Source: DASUCS01 sp041166385 (lineage in GTDB: Bacteria > Actinomycetota > Acidimicrobiia > Acidimicrobiales > JACDCH01). From it: a stretch of 64,000 nucleotides of DNA. Positions 33,714-42,285 of the stretch are shown one piece after another. The stretch's first letter is position 1. Each line of letters opens with the position of its first letter. A program made the translations under genes and the position numbers. The stretch is from contig JBEEFW010000145.1 of NCBI GenBank assembly GCA_041166385.1, positions 1 through 64,000 of the forward strand. Reading direction: 5' to 3'. The notes below the pieces were generated by a model. It did not search any database. It had not been told where the DNA came from and saw nothing but the letters and a program-made list of their open reading frames with translations.

Positions 33714-33756
33714 CTCGAGGCAATAGGCGCCGGATACCGGCGCCTATTGCCTCGAG
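33714..33756. terminator. Bidirectional terminator hairpin, 20-bp perfect stem
   Basis: Arms at 33714-33733 and 33737-33756 are perfectly complementary (outer CTCGAGGCAATAGG) around the loop ATA. The element fills the 54-nt gap between the convergent MDMPI-like and TylF-like stops. Its sequence is unrelated to the three 48-bp hairpins. Confidence 0.8.
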
Positions 33757-33757
33757 T

Positions 33758-34582
33758 TCACGATTTGCGCCACCAGACCGCGGTCCAGTCGACGGTGGTC
33801 ATCGGGGACGTGATGTCGTGCGTGGCGCGATAGTCGTCGACGGCTTGCCGGCATGGAATCCAACCGTGGTAGTCGTCGATGATCACGAACCCGCCGGGCG
33901 ACACGCGCGGTTCCAACGCAGCCAATGCGTCCATCGTCGACTGGTACAGGTCGCCGTCGATCCGCAGCACTGCGAGCTGCTCGATCGGCGCAGACGGCAG
34001 CGTGTCCTCGAACCAACCCGGCAGCAGCCGCACCTGCTCGTCGAGCAACCCGTAGCGGGCGAGATTCACCTCGACATCTTCGAGCCCGACCTTCAACGCG
34101 CCGACGTGCGACCAGTCGTAGCCCTCGTCTTCGGGAAAGCGATCGACGTCGGGCACTGGGAGCCCCTCGAACGAGTCGGCGCCCCACACCATCCGGTCCG
34201 TCACGTCGTACGCCGCGAGCACCCCGCGCAGCAGCGCGACGACGCCACCGCGCCACACGCCACACTCGGCGAAGTCGCCGGGGACGCCCTCCTCCAGCGC
34301 GGTCTCGGCGCACCAGCGCACGTTGGCCAACCGTGCGGCGCCGACCATCGTCTCGGCCGTCGGTGGCCAGTCGCGGCCCTCGGCGCGCACCGCGGCGTCC
34401 CCACACGGCCGCACCACCCGCCAACCATTCGAACGCAGCACCGGCAACACGGCCTCGCGACCTCCGGGCCACTCCCGCAGATCGACATCGCGCACCTCGT
34501 GGTCGAGGAACAGCTCACGCGTCAGGCAGCCGCAGAGCAGGTCGAGATACCGCGTCGCCGCCCGTTCGCCCACCGAGGGCAA
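33758..34582 (-). CDS. TylF/MycF-like O-methyltransferase
   Basis: A 274-residue SAM-dependent methyltransferase of the macrocin O-methyltransferase type. The N-terminus has ATRYLDLLCGCLTRELF, the SAM site DFAECGVWRGGVVALLRG, and the Mg-binding acidic residues in AVLRIDGDLYQSTMDA and FVIIDDYHGW. It methylates a hydroxyl, usually on a sugar. The TTG at 34582 or GTG at 34573 are the possible starts. It is divergent from an acyl-CoA ligase with a 14-nt gap and ends at the 33714 hairpin. Confidence 0.88.
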   Translation of the reverse strand: MPSVGERAATRYLDLLCGCLTRELFLDHEVRDVDLREWPGGREAVLPVLRSNGWRVVRPCGDAAVRAEGRDWPPTAETMVGAARLANVRWCAETALEEGVPGDFAECGVWRGGVVALLRGVLAAYDVTDRMVWGADSFEGLPVPDVDRFPEDEGYDWSHVGALKVGLEDVEVNLARYGLLDEQVRLLPGWFEDTLPSAPIEQLAVLRIDGDLYQSTMDALAALEPRVSPGGFVIIDDYHGWIPCRQAVDDYRATHDITSPMTTVDWTAVWWRKS

Positions 34583-34596
34583 CGTACTGTCTGCCC

Positions 34597-36201
34597 GTGC
34601 CGTCGGACCGAATCTGGCTGAAAGGCGAGCAGCACACGGTCACTGCGTTCCTCGACGCGCGGCTCGAGCGCGACCCGAACAGTGAGTACCTCGACGTGTG
34701 TGGCACCACGTTCACCGCCGCGCAGGTGAACGAGGCCGCCAACCGGATCGCCAACGGGCTCGCCGCGTACGGTGTGCGGCCCGGCGACCGCATCGCGTCG
34801 CTCATCGAGAACTCACCCGCGGCGATGCTCTCGTGGTGGGGCACAGTGCGCGGCGGCGCGATCGCGGTGCCGATCAACACCGCGTACAAGGGTCAGTACC
34901 TACGCCATCAGCTCGCCGACTCCGGCACGCGCATCGTGCTCGTCGGCCGCGAGTTCGCGGATCGCGTGGATGCCGTCGCCGGTGATCTACCCGACCTCGA
35001 GCACGTCGTCGTCGTCGACACCGACGCCTGGAAGGCGCTGCTCGACGCCGACGATCGCCGTCCGTCCACCCCGATCGCGCCCGCCGATCTCGCGACGTTC
35101 GTCTACACGGGCGGCACCACGGGCCCGTCGAAGGGCTGCATGCTCAGCCACAACTACCACGTCGCGCTCGCGCAGCAGATCGGCACGTGCTGGCAGACCA
35201 CGGCGGACGACGTGATCTGGACGCCGCTCCCGCTGTTTCACTACAACGCGCTCGTCACTGCGGTGCTCGGCGCGCTCGTGTTCGGCGGGCGGGGCGCCAT
35301 CGAGCGGCGCTTCTCGGTGTCGAACTTCTGGCCGGAGATGAACCGTGTCGGCGCCACGATCACGTCGACGCTCGGCACGATGGCCTACCTGCTGGCCAAC
35401 GACACCGACCGACCGGAGATGCCGAGCTCTGGCGCGCCCGAAGCGAACACGACGCTGCGGCTGATCGGTGCCGCCCCGCTCCCTGCGGAACTCGATCGCC
35501 AGTTGCGTGAGCGCTTCGGCGTGGCCACGTTCAGCGGTGCATTCGGGCTCACCGAAGCGAGCCTCGTCTCGTGGCAGCCACCAGACGTCCGCAACAAGCC
35601 GAATGCTGCGGGCGTACTCAACGACGAGTACTTCGATGTGCGCATCTTTGGTGACGACGACGACGAGTTGCCGAACGACACCGACGGCGAGATCGTCGTG
35701 CGGCCAAAGCGTCCGCATGTGATGTTCGAGGGGTATTGGGGTCGCGCCGAGGCGACCGTCGACGCCACCCGCAACCTCTGGTTTCACACGGGCGACATCG
35801 GCCGCATCGACGCGGACGGCTTCCTCTACTTCGTCGACCGCAAGGCGGACTACCTCCGCCGTCGCGGCGAGAACATCTCGAGCTACGAAGTCGAGAGCGT
35901 GCTGTTGAGCCAAGGGTCGCTCGTGGAAGTTGCGGTGCACGCGGTGCCGAGCGAGCTGACCGAGGACGATCTGAAGATCACCGCGACGCTGAAGGACGGC
36001 GCCGCGATCACGGAAGAGGAACTGTTCCGGTGGTGCATCGACCAGCTGCCGTACTTCGCACTGCCGCGCTACATCGAGTTCCGGGCCGAGCTCCCGCGCA
36101 GCCCGGTCGGCCGGGTGCTGAAGCGGACGCTGCGAGACGAGGGCGTGACGGCCTCGACGTGGGATGCCGACGAGGCCGGCATCACGTACGAGAAACGATG
36201 A
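34597..36201 (+). CDS. AMP-binding acyl-CoA ligase (CaiC-like)
   Basis: A 534-residue adenylate-forming enzyme. The P-loop is FVYTGGTTGPSKGCML, the motif GAFGLTEASL follows, and WFHTGDIGRIDADGFLYFVD with YLRRRGENISSYEVE marks the hinge and C-domain; the C-terminal Lys lies near SPVGRVLKR. It resembles the crotonobetaine/carnitine-CoA ligase group. GTG 34597 is chosen; an upstream frame to 33925 lies antisense to the methyltransferase. A SDR gene starts 4 nt after its stop. Confidence 0.9.
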   Translation: MPSDRIWLKGEQHTVTAFLDARLERDPNSEYLDVCGTTFTAAQVNEAANRIANGLAAYGVRPGDRIASLIENSPAAMLSWWGTVRGGAIAVPINTAYKGQYLRHQLADSGTRIVLVGREFADRVDAVAGDLPDLEHVVVVDTDAWKALLDADDRRPSTPIAPADLATFVYTGGTTGPSKGCMLSHNYHVALAQQIGTCWQTTADDVIWTPLPLFHYNALVTAVLGALVFGGRGAIERRFSVSNFWPEMNRVGATITSTLGTMAYLLANDTDRPEMPSSGAPEANTTLRLIGAAPLPAELDRQLRERFGVATFSGAFGLTEASLVSWQPPDVRNKPNAAGVLNDEYFDVRIFGDDDDELPNDTDGEIVVRPKRPHVMFEGYWGRAEATVDATRNLWFHTGDIGRIDADGFLYFVDRKADYLRRRGENISSYEVESVLLSQGSLVEVAVHAVPSELTEDDLKITATLKDGAAITEEELFRWCIDQLPYFALPRYIEFRAELPRSPVGRVLKRTLRDEGVTASTWDADEAGITYEKR

Positions 36202-36205
36202 TGCG

Positions 36206-36889
36206 ATGAAGCTTCTGGTCGTCGGCGGCTCGTCGGGCATCGGGCTGGCCGTCGCGCAGCATGCCGCGACGACGGGGCACGACGTGATCGTGGCGGCCCG
36301 CCGGAAGGTCGACGACCTTCGTTCGATCGAGCTCGACGTGCGCGACCCGGTTGCTGTCGCTCGTGCGTTCGACGGCATCGAAGCACTCGACGCAGTGCTC
36401 TACGCCTCGGGCGTCGCCCAGCTCGCGCCGTTGAACGAGCAGTCGCAGGACGATTGGCGAGACACGCTCGAGACGAACCTCGTCGGTGCCGCGCTCGTCG
36501 CGCAGCAGGCGATACCGCTCCTGTCGTCGAGCAGCGGCGTCATGCTGTTCTGCTCGTCCACCACCGACGACGAACACCGTTGGGGGCTTGGCGCGTACGG
36601 CGTGAGCAAGGCCGCGCTCAACCGATTGGTCGATGGTCTACGGGCGGAGCATCCCGACGTGCGGTTCACGCGGACCACGCTCGGCCCGACGTTGACCGCA
36701 GGGTTCGCCGCCGAGTGGGATCCCGCCCTGCTCGACGACGCCTTCGCCCGCTGGGTCAAGGAAGGTCAGCAGAAGCGGAACGTCATGCCCGTCGAAGGCG
36801 TGGCGCAGGTGCTACTGACGCTGATCACCACGCTGCTCGCGCACCCGGACGTCGCCATCCCCGAGGTCCACGTCGAACCGCCGGGTTAA
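36206..36889 (+). CDS. Short-chain dehydrogenase/reductase
   Basis: A 227-residue SDR. MKLLVVGGSSGIGLAVAQ holds the GxxxGxG cofactor motif, and GAYGVSKAALNRLVDGL gives the YxxxK pair; Ser residues precede it in LFCSSTTDD. It may oxidise or reduce a CoA ester or alcohol made by the upstream ligase. Its TAA is shared as TTAA with the stop of the convergent amidohydrolase gene. Confidence 0.88.
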   Translation: MKLLVVGGSSGIGLAVAQHAATTGHDVIVAARRKVDDLRSIELDVRDPVAVARAFDGIEALDAVLYASGVAQLAPLNEQSQDDWRDTLETNLVGAALVAQQAIPLLSSSSGVMLFCSSTTDDEHRWGLGAYGVSKAALNRLVDGLRAEHPDVRFTRTTLGPTLTAGFAAEWDPALLDDAFARWVKEGQQKRNVMPVEGVAQVLLTLITTLLAHPDVAIPEVHVEPPG

Positions 36890-38181
36890 GCGGTCGCGCT
36901 CTCCGCCAGCTGTCCGAGGCTCATCGCCTTCGCACCAGCGTGGCGGCCCTGATCCATCGACCGGATCGACACGTCGTGTCCGGCAACGGAGGCGCGCAGC
37001 GCACCGACTGTGCAGTCCTCGCGGGCACGATGGGCAAACGGATCGAAGTGGTACCAGCGCATCGCGTTCTCGTGCGTGATCTTGTCGAGATCCGCGCGGG
37101 GCACGTCGTAACGCGCCGCCATCTCCACGAGCTCTTCGGGCGCGTTCGGCCACGACGAGTCGGAGTGCGGGTAGTCCTGCTCCCAGCAGATGTTGTCGAT
37201 GCCGATGTCGTTGCGCAGTGCCAGCCCCACCGGATCGGCGATGAAGCAGGTGAGGATGTGCTCGCGGAAGATGTCGGACGGCAGCCGATCACCGAAGTCC
37301 TGACCGGTCCAGAGGTGGTGCATGTCGTAGGTGCGATCGAGCCGGTCGAGGAAGTACGGGATCCAGCCGGTGCCACCCTCGGACAGCGCGACGCGCAGCG
37401 CGGGAAACTCCTTGAACACACGCGACCACACGAGGTCGGCGGCGGCCATGCAGATGTTCATCGGCTGCAGCGTGATCATCACGTCCATCGGCGCGTCCGG
37501 CGCGGTCACTGCGAGCCTCCCGGACGATCCCAGGTGCACGTTGAGCACGACGTCGTTGTCGACGAGCGCCCGCCACATCGGGTCCCAGTGCGCGTCGTGG
37601 AAGCTCGGCAGGTCGAGCGCCGCGGGGTTCTCGGTGAACGTGAGCGCATGACAGCCCTTGGCGGCGACGCGCTCGATCTCGGCGGCGCACAGCTCGGGGT
37701 CCCACAGCACCGGCAGCGCCATGGGGATGAAGCGTCCGGGATGCGTGCCGCACCACTCGTCGATGTGCCAGTCGTTGTACGCCCGCGTGACCGCGAGGGC
37801 GAGCTCCTTGTCGGCGACGTTGCCGAACAACCGGCCCGAGAACGACGGGAACGACGGGAAGCACAGACAGGCGAGAACGCCGCCGGCACTCATGTCCTTG
37901 ACGCGTTCGTTGACGTCGTAGCAACCGGGCCGCATCTCTTCGAACGAGGTTGGGTCGACGCCGTACTCCTCCTTCGGGCGCCCGGCCACGGCGTTGAGGC
38001 CGACGTTCGGGATCGTCTGGCCGTCGAACATCCACACGTCGTTGCCGCTCTCGGTGTGCACGACCTTGGGCGCGGCGTCGGCGTACTTCGCCGGCAGTCG
38101 TCCCTCGAAAACGTTCGGCGGCTCGACGACGTGATCATCGACGCTGATGAAGATCATGTCGTCGGCGTTGGAGACCGTCAT
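36886..38181 (-). CDS. Amidohydrolase family 2 protein
   Basis: A 431-residue TIM-barrel amidohydrolase_2 protein (decarboxylase-like). MIFISVDDHVVEPPNVFEGR supplies the D-x-H-type first-strand site, with further residues in HLGSSGRLAVT and ENICWEQDYPHSDSSWP-type segments. Such proteins are often linked to CoA-thioester or aromatic catabolism in actinobacteria. ATG 38181 is chosen because it overlaps the crotonase stop by 4 nt (ATGA). Confidence 0.87.
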   Translation of the reverse strand: MTVSNADDMIFISVDDHVVEPPNVFEGRLPAKYADAAPKVVHTESGNDVWMFDGQTIPNVGLNAVAGRPKEEYGVDPTSFEEMRPGCYDVNERVKDMSAGGVLACLCFPSFPSFSGRLFGNVADKELALAVTRAYNDWHIDEWCGTHPGRFIPMALPVLWDPELCAAEIERVAAKGCHALTFTENPAALDLPSFHDAHWDPMWRALVDNDVVLNVHLGSSGRLAVTAPDAPMDVMITLQPMNICMAAADLVWSRVFKEFPALRVALSEGGTGWIPYFLDRLDRTYDMHHLWTGQDFGDRLPSDIFREHILTCFIADPVGLALRNDIGIDNICWEQDYPHSDSSWPNAPEELVEMAARYDVPRADLDKITHENAMRWYHFDPFAHRAREDCTVGALRASVAGHDVSIRSMDQGRHAGAKAMSLGQLAESATA

Positions 38182-38987
38182 ATGCGACCCTCCGGGCGGA
38201 TGTCTTCTGGAATCCAATTGGGAGCACGGCGCTCCGAGAACGCCGTCCAACCCTCGACATATTCGTCACCGCGCAGGCTGGCGTCCATCGCCATGCGGTC
38301 GTAGATGCCGTACTGCAGGTTGATCGCCCGCTTCACCTCGCGTCGGGCCTCGGGCGCCCCCCAGCAGCACTCCGTGAGCACTTTCGTCGCGGCCGCCAGC
38401 AGCTCGTCATGGGGCACGACTCGCGTCACGAGCCCCCACGCACACGCTTCGGCCGCGTCGAGCGTGCGGCCGCTGAGCAAAAGGTCGCGCGCGCGGGCGA
38501 TGCCCACCTGGTGCGGGAGGATCTGCGAGTAGTGCGTGTCGGCGATGCCGCGGTAGATCTCCGGGGCGCGGAACGTGGCGCGCTCTGACGCGACGGCGAC
38601 ATCCGACAGCATCGCGATCATCATCCCGCCGCCGAACGCGATGCCGTTGATCGCGCTCACCACCGGCTTGGCCGAATGGCGAACGGCGTCGAACGGCGTG
38701 AGATCCATACCGAGCAGGCCGAGGCCGCCACCCCAGTCGTCGTCGTAGGTCCCGCCCATGTCGCCGCCGGGGATGAAGACGTCGCCAGCGCCGGTGATCA
38801 GCAGACCGGTCAGCGCGTCGTCCTGATTGACGACGTCGACCGCGCGCCGCACGCCGAAGTACATCGAGGGCGTCATCGCATTGCGCTTCTCGGGCCGGTC
38901 GACGACGCAGTGGGCGAGCGAGCCGTGCCGCTCGAACCGCAGATGTGGCGTCCCCAGCCAGTCGCCCTCGGGGGGCTGCACAGTCAT
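38178..38987 (-). CDS. Enoyl-CoA hydratase/isomerase family protein
   Basis: A 269-residue crotonase. AHCVVDRPEKRNAMTPSMY opens the fold, with GDVFIPGGDMGGTYDDD and the oxyanion region INGIAFGGGMMIAMLSDV. The first catalytic Glu is replaced (GGMMI) while the second is kept in ATFRAPEIYRG. ATG 38987 begins MTVQPPEGDWLGTP. It is coupled to the amidohydrolase gene by ATGA and is divergent from a second crotonase 27 nt away. Confidence 0.88.
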   Translation of the reverse strand: MTVQPPEGDWLGTPHLRFERHGSLAHCVVDRPEKRNAMTPSMYFGVRRAVDVVNQDDALTGLLITGAGDVFIPGGDMGGTYDDDWGGGLGLLGMDLTPFDAVRHSAKPVVSAINGIAFGGGMMIAMLSDVAVASERATFRAPEIYRGIADTHYSQILPHQVGIARARDLLLSGRTLDAAEACAWGLVTRVVPHDELLAAATKVLTECCWGAPEARREVKRAINLQYGIYDRMAMDASLRGDEYVEGWTAFSERRAPNWIPEDIRPEGRI

Positions 38988-39014
38988 GGCGGGCAACTTA
39001 TGATCCTGCGGCCT

Positions 39015-39749
39015 ATGGCGTCGAACGAAGCACGTGTGCGCCTGGACATCGACGGACCGGTCGCCGTCATCACGAACGATCAGCCCGACAAGCACAATGC
39101 GTTCGACGACGCGATGGACCTGCGCTTGTTCGAGATCCTCGGTGAGCTCAAGGAACGCCCCGACGTGCGAGCGGTGGTCTGGCGGGCGGAAGGCAAGTCG
39201 TTCTCGTCGGGGCGCGACGTGGCTGCCATCGGTGGCGGCGCCGTCGCGCTCACCCATCACGAGCTCATGGCTCGCGGGCACGCCGGGATCCGGCAAGTGT
39301 TCGAACTGCCCGTGCCGATCCTCGTGGCGATACAGGGATGGGCGATCGGCGCGAGCTTCCAGCGCGCGCTGTTGTGCGACATCCGCATCGCGAGCGAGGA
39401 AGCCCGCTTCATGCTCCCGGAGGTGGCGCACGGCGTCATCCCGGACACCGGCGGCGTGGCCCGGCTGTTCCAGATCTGCGGGCACGGCGTGACCGCCGAC
39501 ATGGTGCTCACCGGTCGTCCGATGGACGCGCAAGAGGCATTGCATCACGGTGTCGTGTCACGCGTCGTGCCGCGCGATCAGCTCGACGAAGAGGTGTTCG
39601 AGATGGCCAACAGGATCGCGGCCGCACCGGAGCCGACGATTCGTGTCGCCCGTCGCATCCTCGGGCATCTCGCCACGCCTGAGGTCTTGGCGTCGATGGA
39701 CGAGGAGATGGTGGCGCAGACGTTCCTCAAGCACGAGCGCGAGCCGTGA
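39015..39749 (+). CDS. Enoyl-CoA hydratase/isomerase family protein
   Basis: A 244-residue crotonase. VAVITNDQPDKHNAFDDAM, FSSGRDVAAIGG and VAIQGWAIGASFQRALLCDI give the fold. The first catalytic Glu appears as Gln (SFQ), and the second is retained in RFMLPEVAHGVIPDTGG. ATG 39015 is used; ATG 39000 (MILRPMASNE) is an alternative with a GGCGGG upstream. GTGA overlap with the SDR gene at 39746-39749 couples them. Confidence 0.87.
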   Translation: MASNEARVRLDIDGPVAVITNDQPDKHNAFDDAMDLRLFEILGELKERPDVRAVVWRAEGKSFSSGRDVAAIGGGAVALTHHELMARGHAGIRQVFELPVPILVAIQGWAIGASFQRALLCDIRIASEEARFMLPEVAHGVIPDTGGVARLFQICGHGVTADMVLTGRPMDAQEALHHGVVSRVVPRDQLDEEVFEMANRIAAAPEPTIRVARRILGHLATPEVLASMDEEMVAQTFLKHEREP

Positions 39750-40642
39750 CCGCCGACGCGCAGCAGCCGATCGGCGCGCCCGAACCGCCGCCGATCGGCG
39801 AGACCGCGCTCAAGCCCGACACGTTCAAAGGACAGACGGTGATCGTCACCGGGGGCGGCACCGGTCTCGGCAAAGCGATCGCCAGCGAGTTCGCCCGGCT
39901 CGGCGCGCGGCTCGTGATCGCCAGCCGCGCCGAGGAGCATCGTCGTGCCGGGGTCGACGCGATGCGCACGATCGGTGCCGATGTGATCGATGTGGAAGTC
40001 GACCTCCGGCAGCCGGAGCAGGTCGCGGCGCTGTTCGACACCGTCGAGGCGCGGTTCGGTCTGGCAGACGTCCTGATCAACAATGCCGCCGGAAACTTCC
40101 CCGTGCCGGCAGAGGATCTGAGCCCGAACGGCTGGCGCGCGGTCGTCGACATCGTCCTGAACGGCACGTTCTACTGCTGCCGCGAGTTCGGGCGCCGCCA
40201 CATCGCCGCCGCCACCCCGGGAGCGGTCGTCAACATCGGCGCGTCGTACGCGTGGACGGGCGGGCCGGGTTTCGCGCACTCGGCGGCGGCGAAGGCCGGC
40301 GTGAAGAACCTCACCGAATCGCTCGCGGTGGAGTGGGGCCCGTACGGCATCCGCGTGAACGGGCTCGTACCCGGACTGTTCCCGCACGTCGACGAGACCG
40401 CCGACATCATGTCGACGCCGGGCCGAGGCACGGCCGAAGCGCGTCGCCAACCCGCGTATCGCGTCGGGCGACCGCACGAGCTCGGTTGGGCGGCGACGTT
40501 CCTTTCGTCGCCCTACGCCTCGTTCGTCAACGGACACACGATGGTGGTCGACGGCGCCAACTGGCAGCGCCGGGCGATGGCGCAACCCGAGGTCACCCCC
40601 ATCCGCGACCAGATGGGCAGAGACCCGTTCACCGTCTCCTGA
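39746..40642 (+). CDS. SDR oxidoreductase (2,4-dienoyl-CoA reductase-like)
   Basis: A 298-residue SDR. GQTVIVTGGGTGLGKAIASE is the cofactor motif, NNAAGNFPVPAEDL resembles peroxisomal-type dienoyl-CoA reductases, and the active-site region is NIGASYAWTGGPGFAHSAAAKAG with Lys but no canonical Tyr, also typical of that group. It is made from a GTG in a GTGA overlap with the crotonase gene. The gene ends before a hairpin at 40645-40695. Confidence 0.9.
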   Translation: MTADAQQPIGAPEPPPIGETALKPDTFKGQTVIVTGGGTGLGKAIASEFARLGARLVIASRAEEHRRAGVDAMRTIGADVIDVEVDLRQPEQVAALFDTVEARFGLADVLINNAAGNFPVPAEDLSPNGWRAVVDIVLNGTFYCCREFGRRHIAAATPGAVVNIGASYAWTGGPGFAHSAAAKAGVKNLTESLAVEWGPYGIRVNGLVPGLFPHVDETADIMSTPGRGTAEARRQPAYRVGRPHELGWAATFLSSPYASFVNGHTMVVDGANWQRRAMAQPEVTPIRDQMGRDPFTVS

Positions 40643-40644
40643 GG

Positions 40645-40695
40645 CAACGTTTGGGCGTTTTCCGGTCCTCACGCCCGGGAGACGCCCAAACGTTG
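40645..40695. terminator. Bidirectional terminator hairpin
   Basis: A 14-bp perfect stem CAACGTTTGGGCGT / ACGCCCAAACGTTG encloses a 23-nt region, in which a partial CCGG/CCGG inner stem can form. It fills the gap between the convergent SDR stop (40642) and the acyl-CoA ligase stop (40696). It is unrelated in sequence to the other hairpins. Confidence 0.75.
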
Positions 40696-42285
40696 TCAGC
40701 CTTTGACGAACTTGGCGCCGCGCTCGCGGAGGTCGATCTTCAACACCTTGCCTGAAGCGTTCAACGGCAGCGCGTCGACGACCTCGATGTAGCGCGGCAC
40801 CTTGTAGTTGGCCATGCGCTCGCGGCACCAGGCGATCACTTCGTCGTTGTCGACGGTCGTTCCCGTCACGGGAACGATGAACGCCATCCCCACCTCGCCG
40901 AGCCGCTGATCGGGCACGCCCACGACGCTGACCGCGGCGATCGACGGATGGGCGGTCATCGCCTTCTCGATCTCGGCGGGATACGCGTTGAACCCGCCGA
41001 CGATGAACATGTCCTTCTTGCGGTCGGTGATGGCGAGGTTGCCGGCGGCGTCGCCCACCGCGACATCACCGGTATGCAGCCATCCGTCGGCATCGATCGC
41101 CTCGGCGGTCGCCTCCGGATTGTCGAGGTAGCCCTTCATGAGGTTGTAGCCGCGCACGAGCACCTCGCCCGGCTCGCCGACCGCGACCTCGCGGCCCTCG
41201 TCGTCGACGAGCCGCACCTCGACACCGGGGATGGCGCGTCCCGATGTCTTGGCGATCGTCTCGGGGTCGTCGTCGTGCCGGCACATCGTGGCGATGCCGT
41301 GCGCTTCGGTGAGCCCGTAGCCCGTCACCACCGTTTCGAAGCCGAGCACCTCCCGCATCGCGATGATCATCTCGGTCGTGATCGGCGCCGCCCCCGTCAC
41401 CGACAATCGCAACGTCGAGAGGTCGAACTGGGCGAGGTCGGGATGGTTGAGGATCGTCTGGAAGATGGCCGGCGGTCCGGGCAGCATCGTGATGCGTTCC
41501 TCGGGGATGCGCTGCATCACCGACGGCACGTCGAACACCGGGTGCGGCACGATCGTCGCGCCCTTCAGGAGGCAGGCGAGGATGCCAGCCTTCAACCCGA
41601 AGGCGTGGAAGAACGGGTTCACGATCAGGTAGCGATCGCCCTCACGCAGGCCGACCACGCTCGACCACGCGTCGTACGCGCGGATGCTCGCGGAATGGAT
41701 GAGCATCGCTCCCTTCGGTGCTCCGGTCGTGCCGGAGGTGAAGAGGATGTCGCTCAGGTCATCGGGGCGCACCGCGTCGGCCCGCGCCGCGGCGTCGGCC
41801 GCCGAGACCGATGCGCCTCTCGCGAGGAAGTCGGTCCACGACGTGCAGCCGTCAGGTACCGCGCCGCGCAGGATGACGATGTCGTCGACCTCGTCCAGCA
41901 CGCCCGCGTCGCGCAGCAACTCGACGTAGTCGGTGTCGAGAAAATCGGTGACGGTGAACAACCGCCGCGCACCAGCGGCCCGCAACACGTAGCCGGCCTC
42001 TGCGCCCTTGAAGCGGGTGTTGAGCGGGATCACGACGCCGCCGACCGAGTGCGTGCCGAGCGCGACAACCGCCCACTCGTACACATTCGGCGCCCAGATG
42101 GCGACGCGATCGCCGGGCGTGACCCCGCTGGCGATGAGGGCGCGAGCCGCGCCGTCGATCTCGACGGCGAGCTCCGCGAACGTGAGGCGAACGTCGCCAT
42201 CGACCACCGCCTCGCGCTCGCCGAACCGCGATGCCGCGCGGCGGATGACACCCGGGATGGTGAGCGGCAGCTCGTCGCTCGTCAT
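40696..42285 (-). CDS. FadD3-like acyl-CoA ligase
   Basis: A 529-residue adenylate-forming ligase. It shows ILFTSGTTGAPKGAMLIHSA, NPFFHAFGLKAGILACL, VTGYGLTEAHGIATMC, WLHTGDVAVGDAAGNL and MFIVGGFNAYPAEIEKA, with the catalytic Lys in SGKVLKIDL. The overall pattern is close to mycobacterial FadD3, which activates a sterol-ring-derived propionate, but identity of function is only suggested. The start at ATG 42285 overlaps the amidohydrolase stop by ATGA; it is the third gene of an LLM-amidohydrolase-ligase operon. Confidence 0.9.
   Translation of the reverse strand: MTSDELPLTIPGVIRRAASRFGEREAVVDGDVRLTFAELAVEIDGAARALIASGVTPGDRVAIWAPNVYEWAVVALGTHSVGGVVIPLNTRFKGAEAGYVLRAAGARRLFTVTDFLDTDYVELLRDAGVLDEVDDIVILRGAVPDGCTSWTDFLARGASVSAADAAARADAVRPDDLSDILFTSGTTGAPKGAMLIHSASIRAYDAWSSVVGLREGDRYLIVNPFFHAFGLKAGILACLLKGATIVPHPVFDVPSVMQRIPEERITMLPGPPAIFQTILNHPDLAQFDLSTLRLSVTGAAPITTEMIIAMREVLGFETVVTGYGLTEAHGIATMCRHDDDPETIAKTSGRAIPGVEVRLVDDEGREVAVGEPGEVLVRGYNLMKGYLDNPEATAEAIDADGWLHTGDVAVGDAAGNLAITDRKKDMFIVGGFNAYPAEIEKAMTAHPSIAAVSVVGVPDQRLGEVGMAFIVPVTGTTVDNDEVIAWCRERMANYKVPRYIEVVDALPLNASGKVLKIDLRERGAKFVKG

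Noticed and set aside
33925..34596. N-terminal extension of the CaiC-like ligase frame
   Set aside because: It is antisense to the TylF-like methyltransferase and has Arg/Thr/Pro-rich shadow composition; GTG 34597 gives the normal family start.
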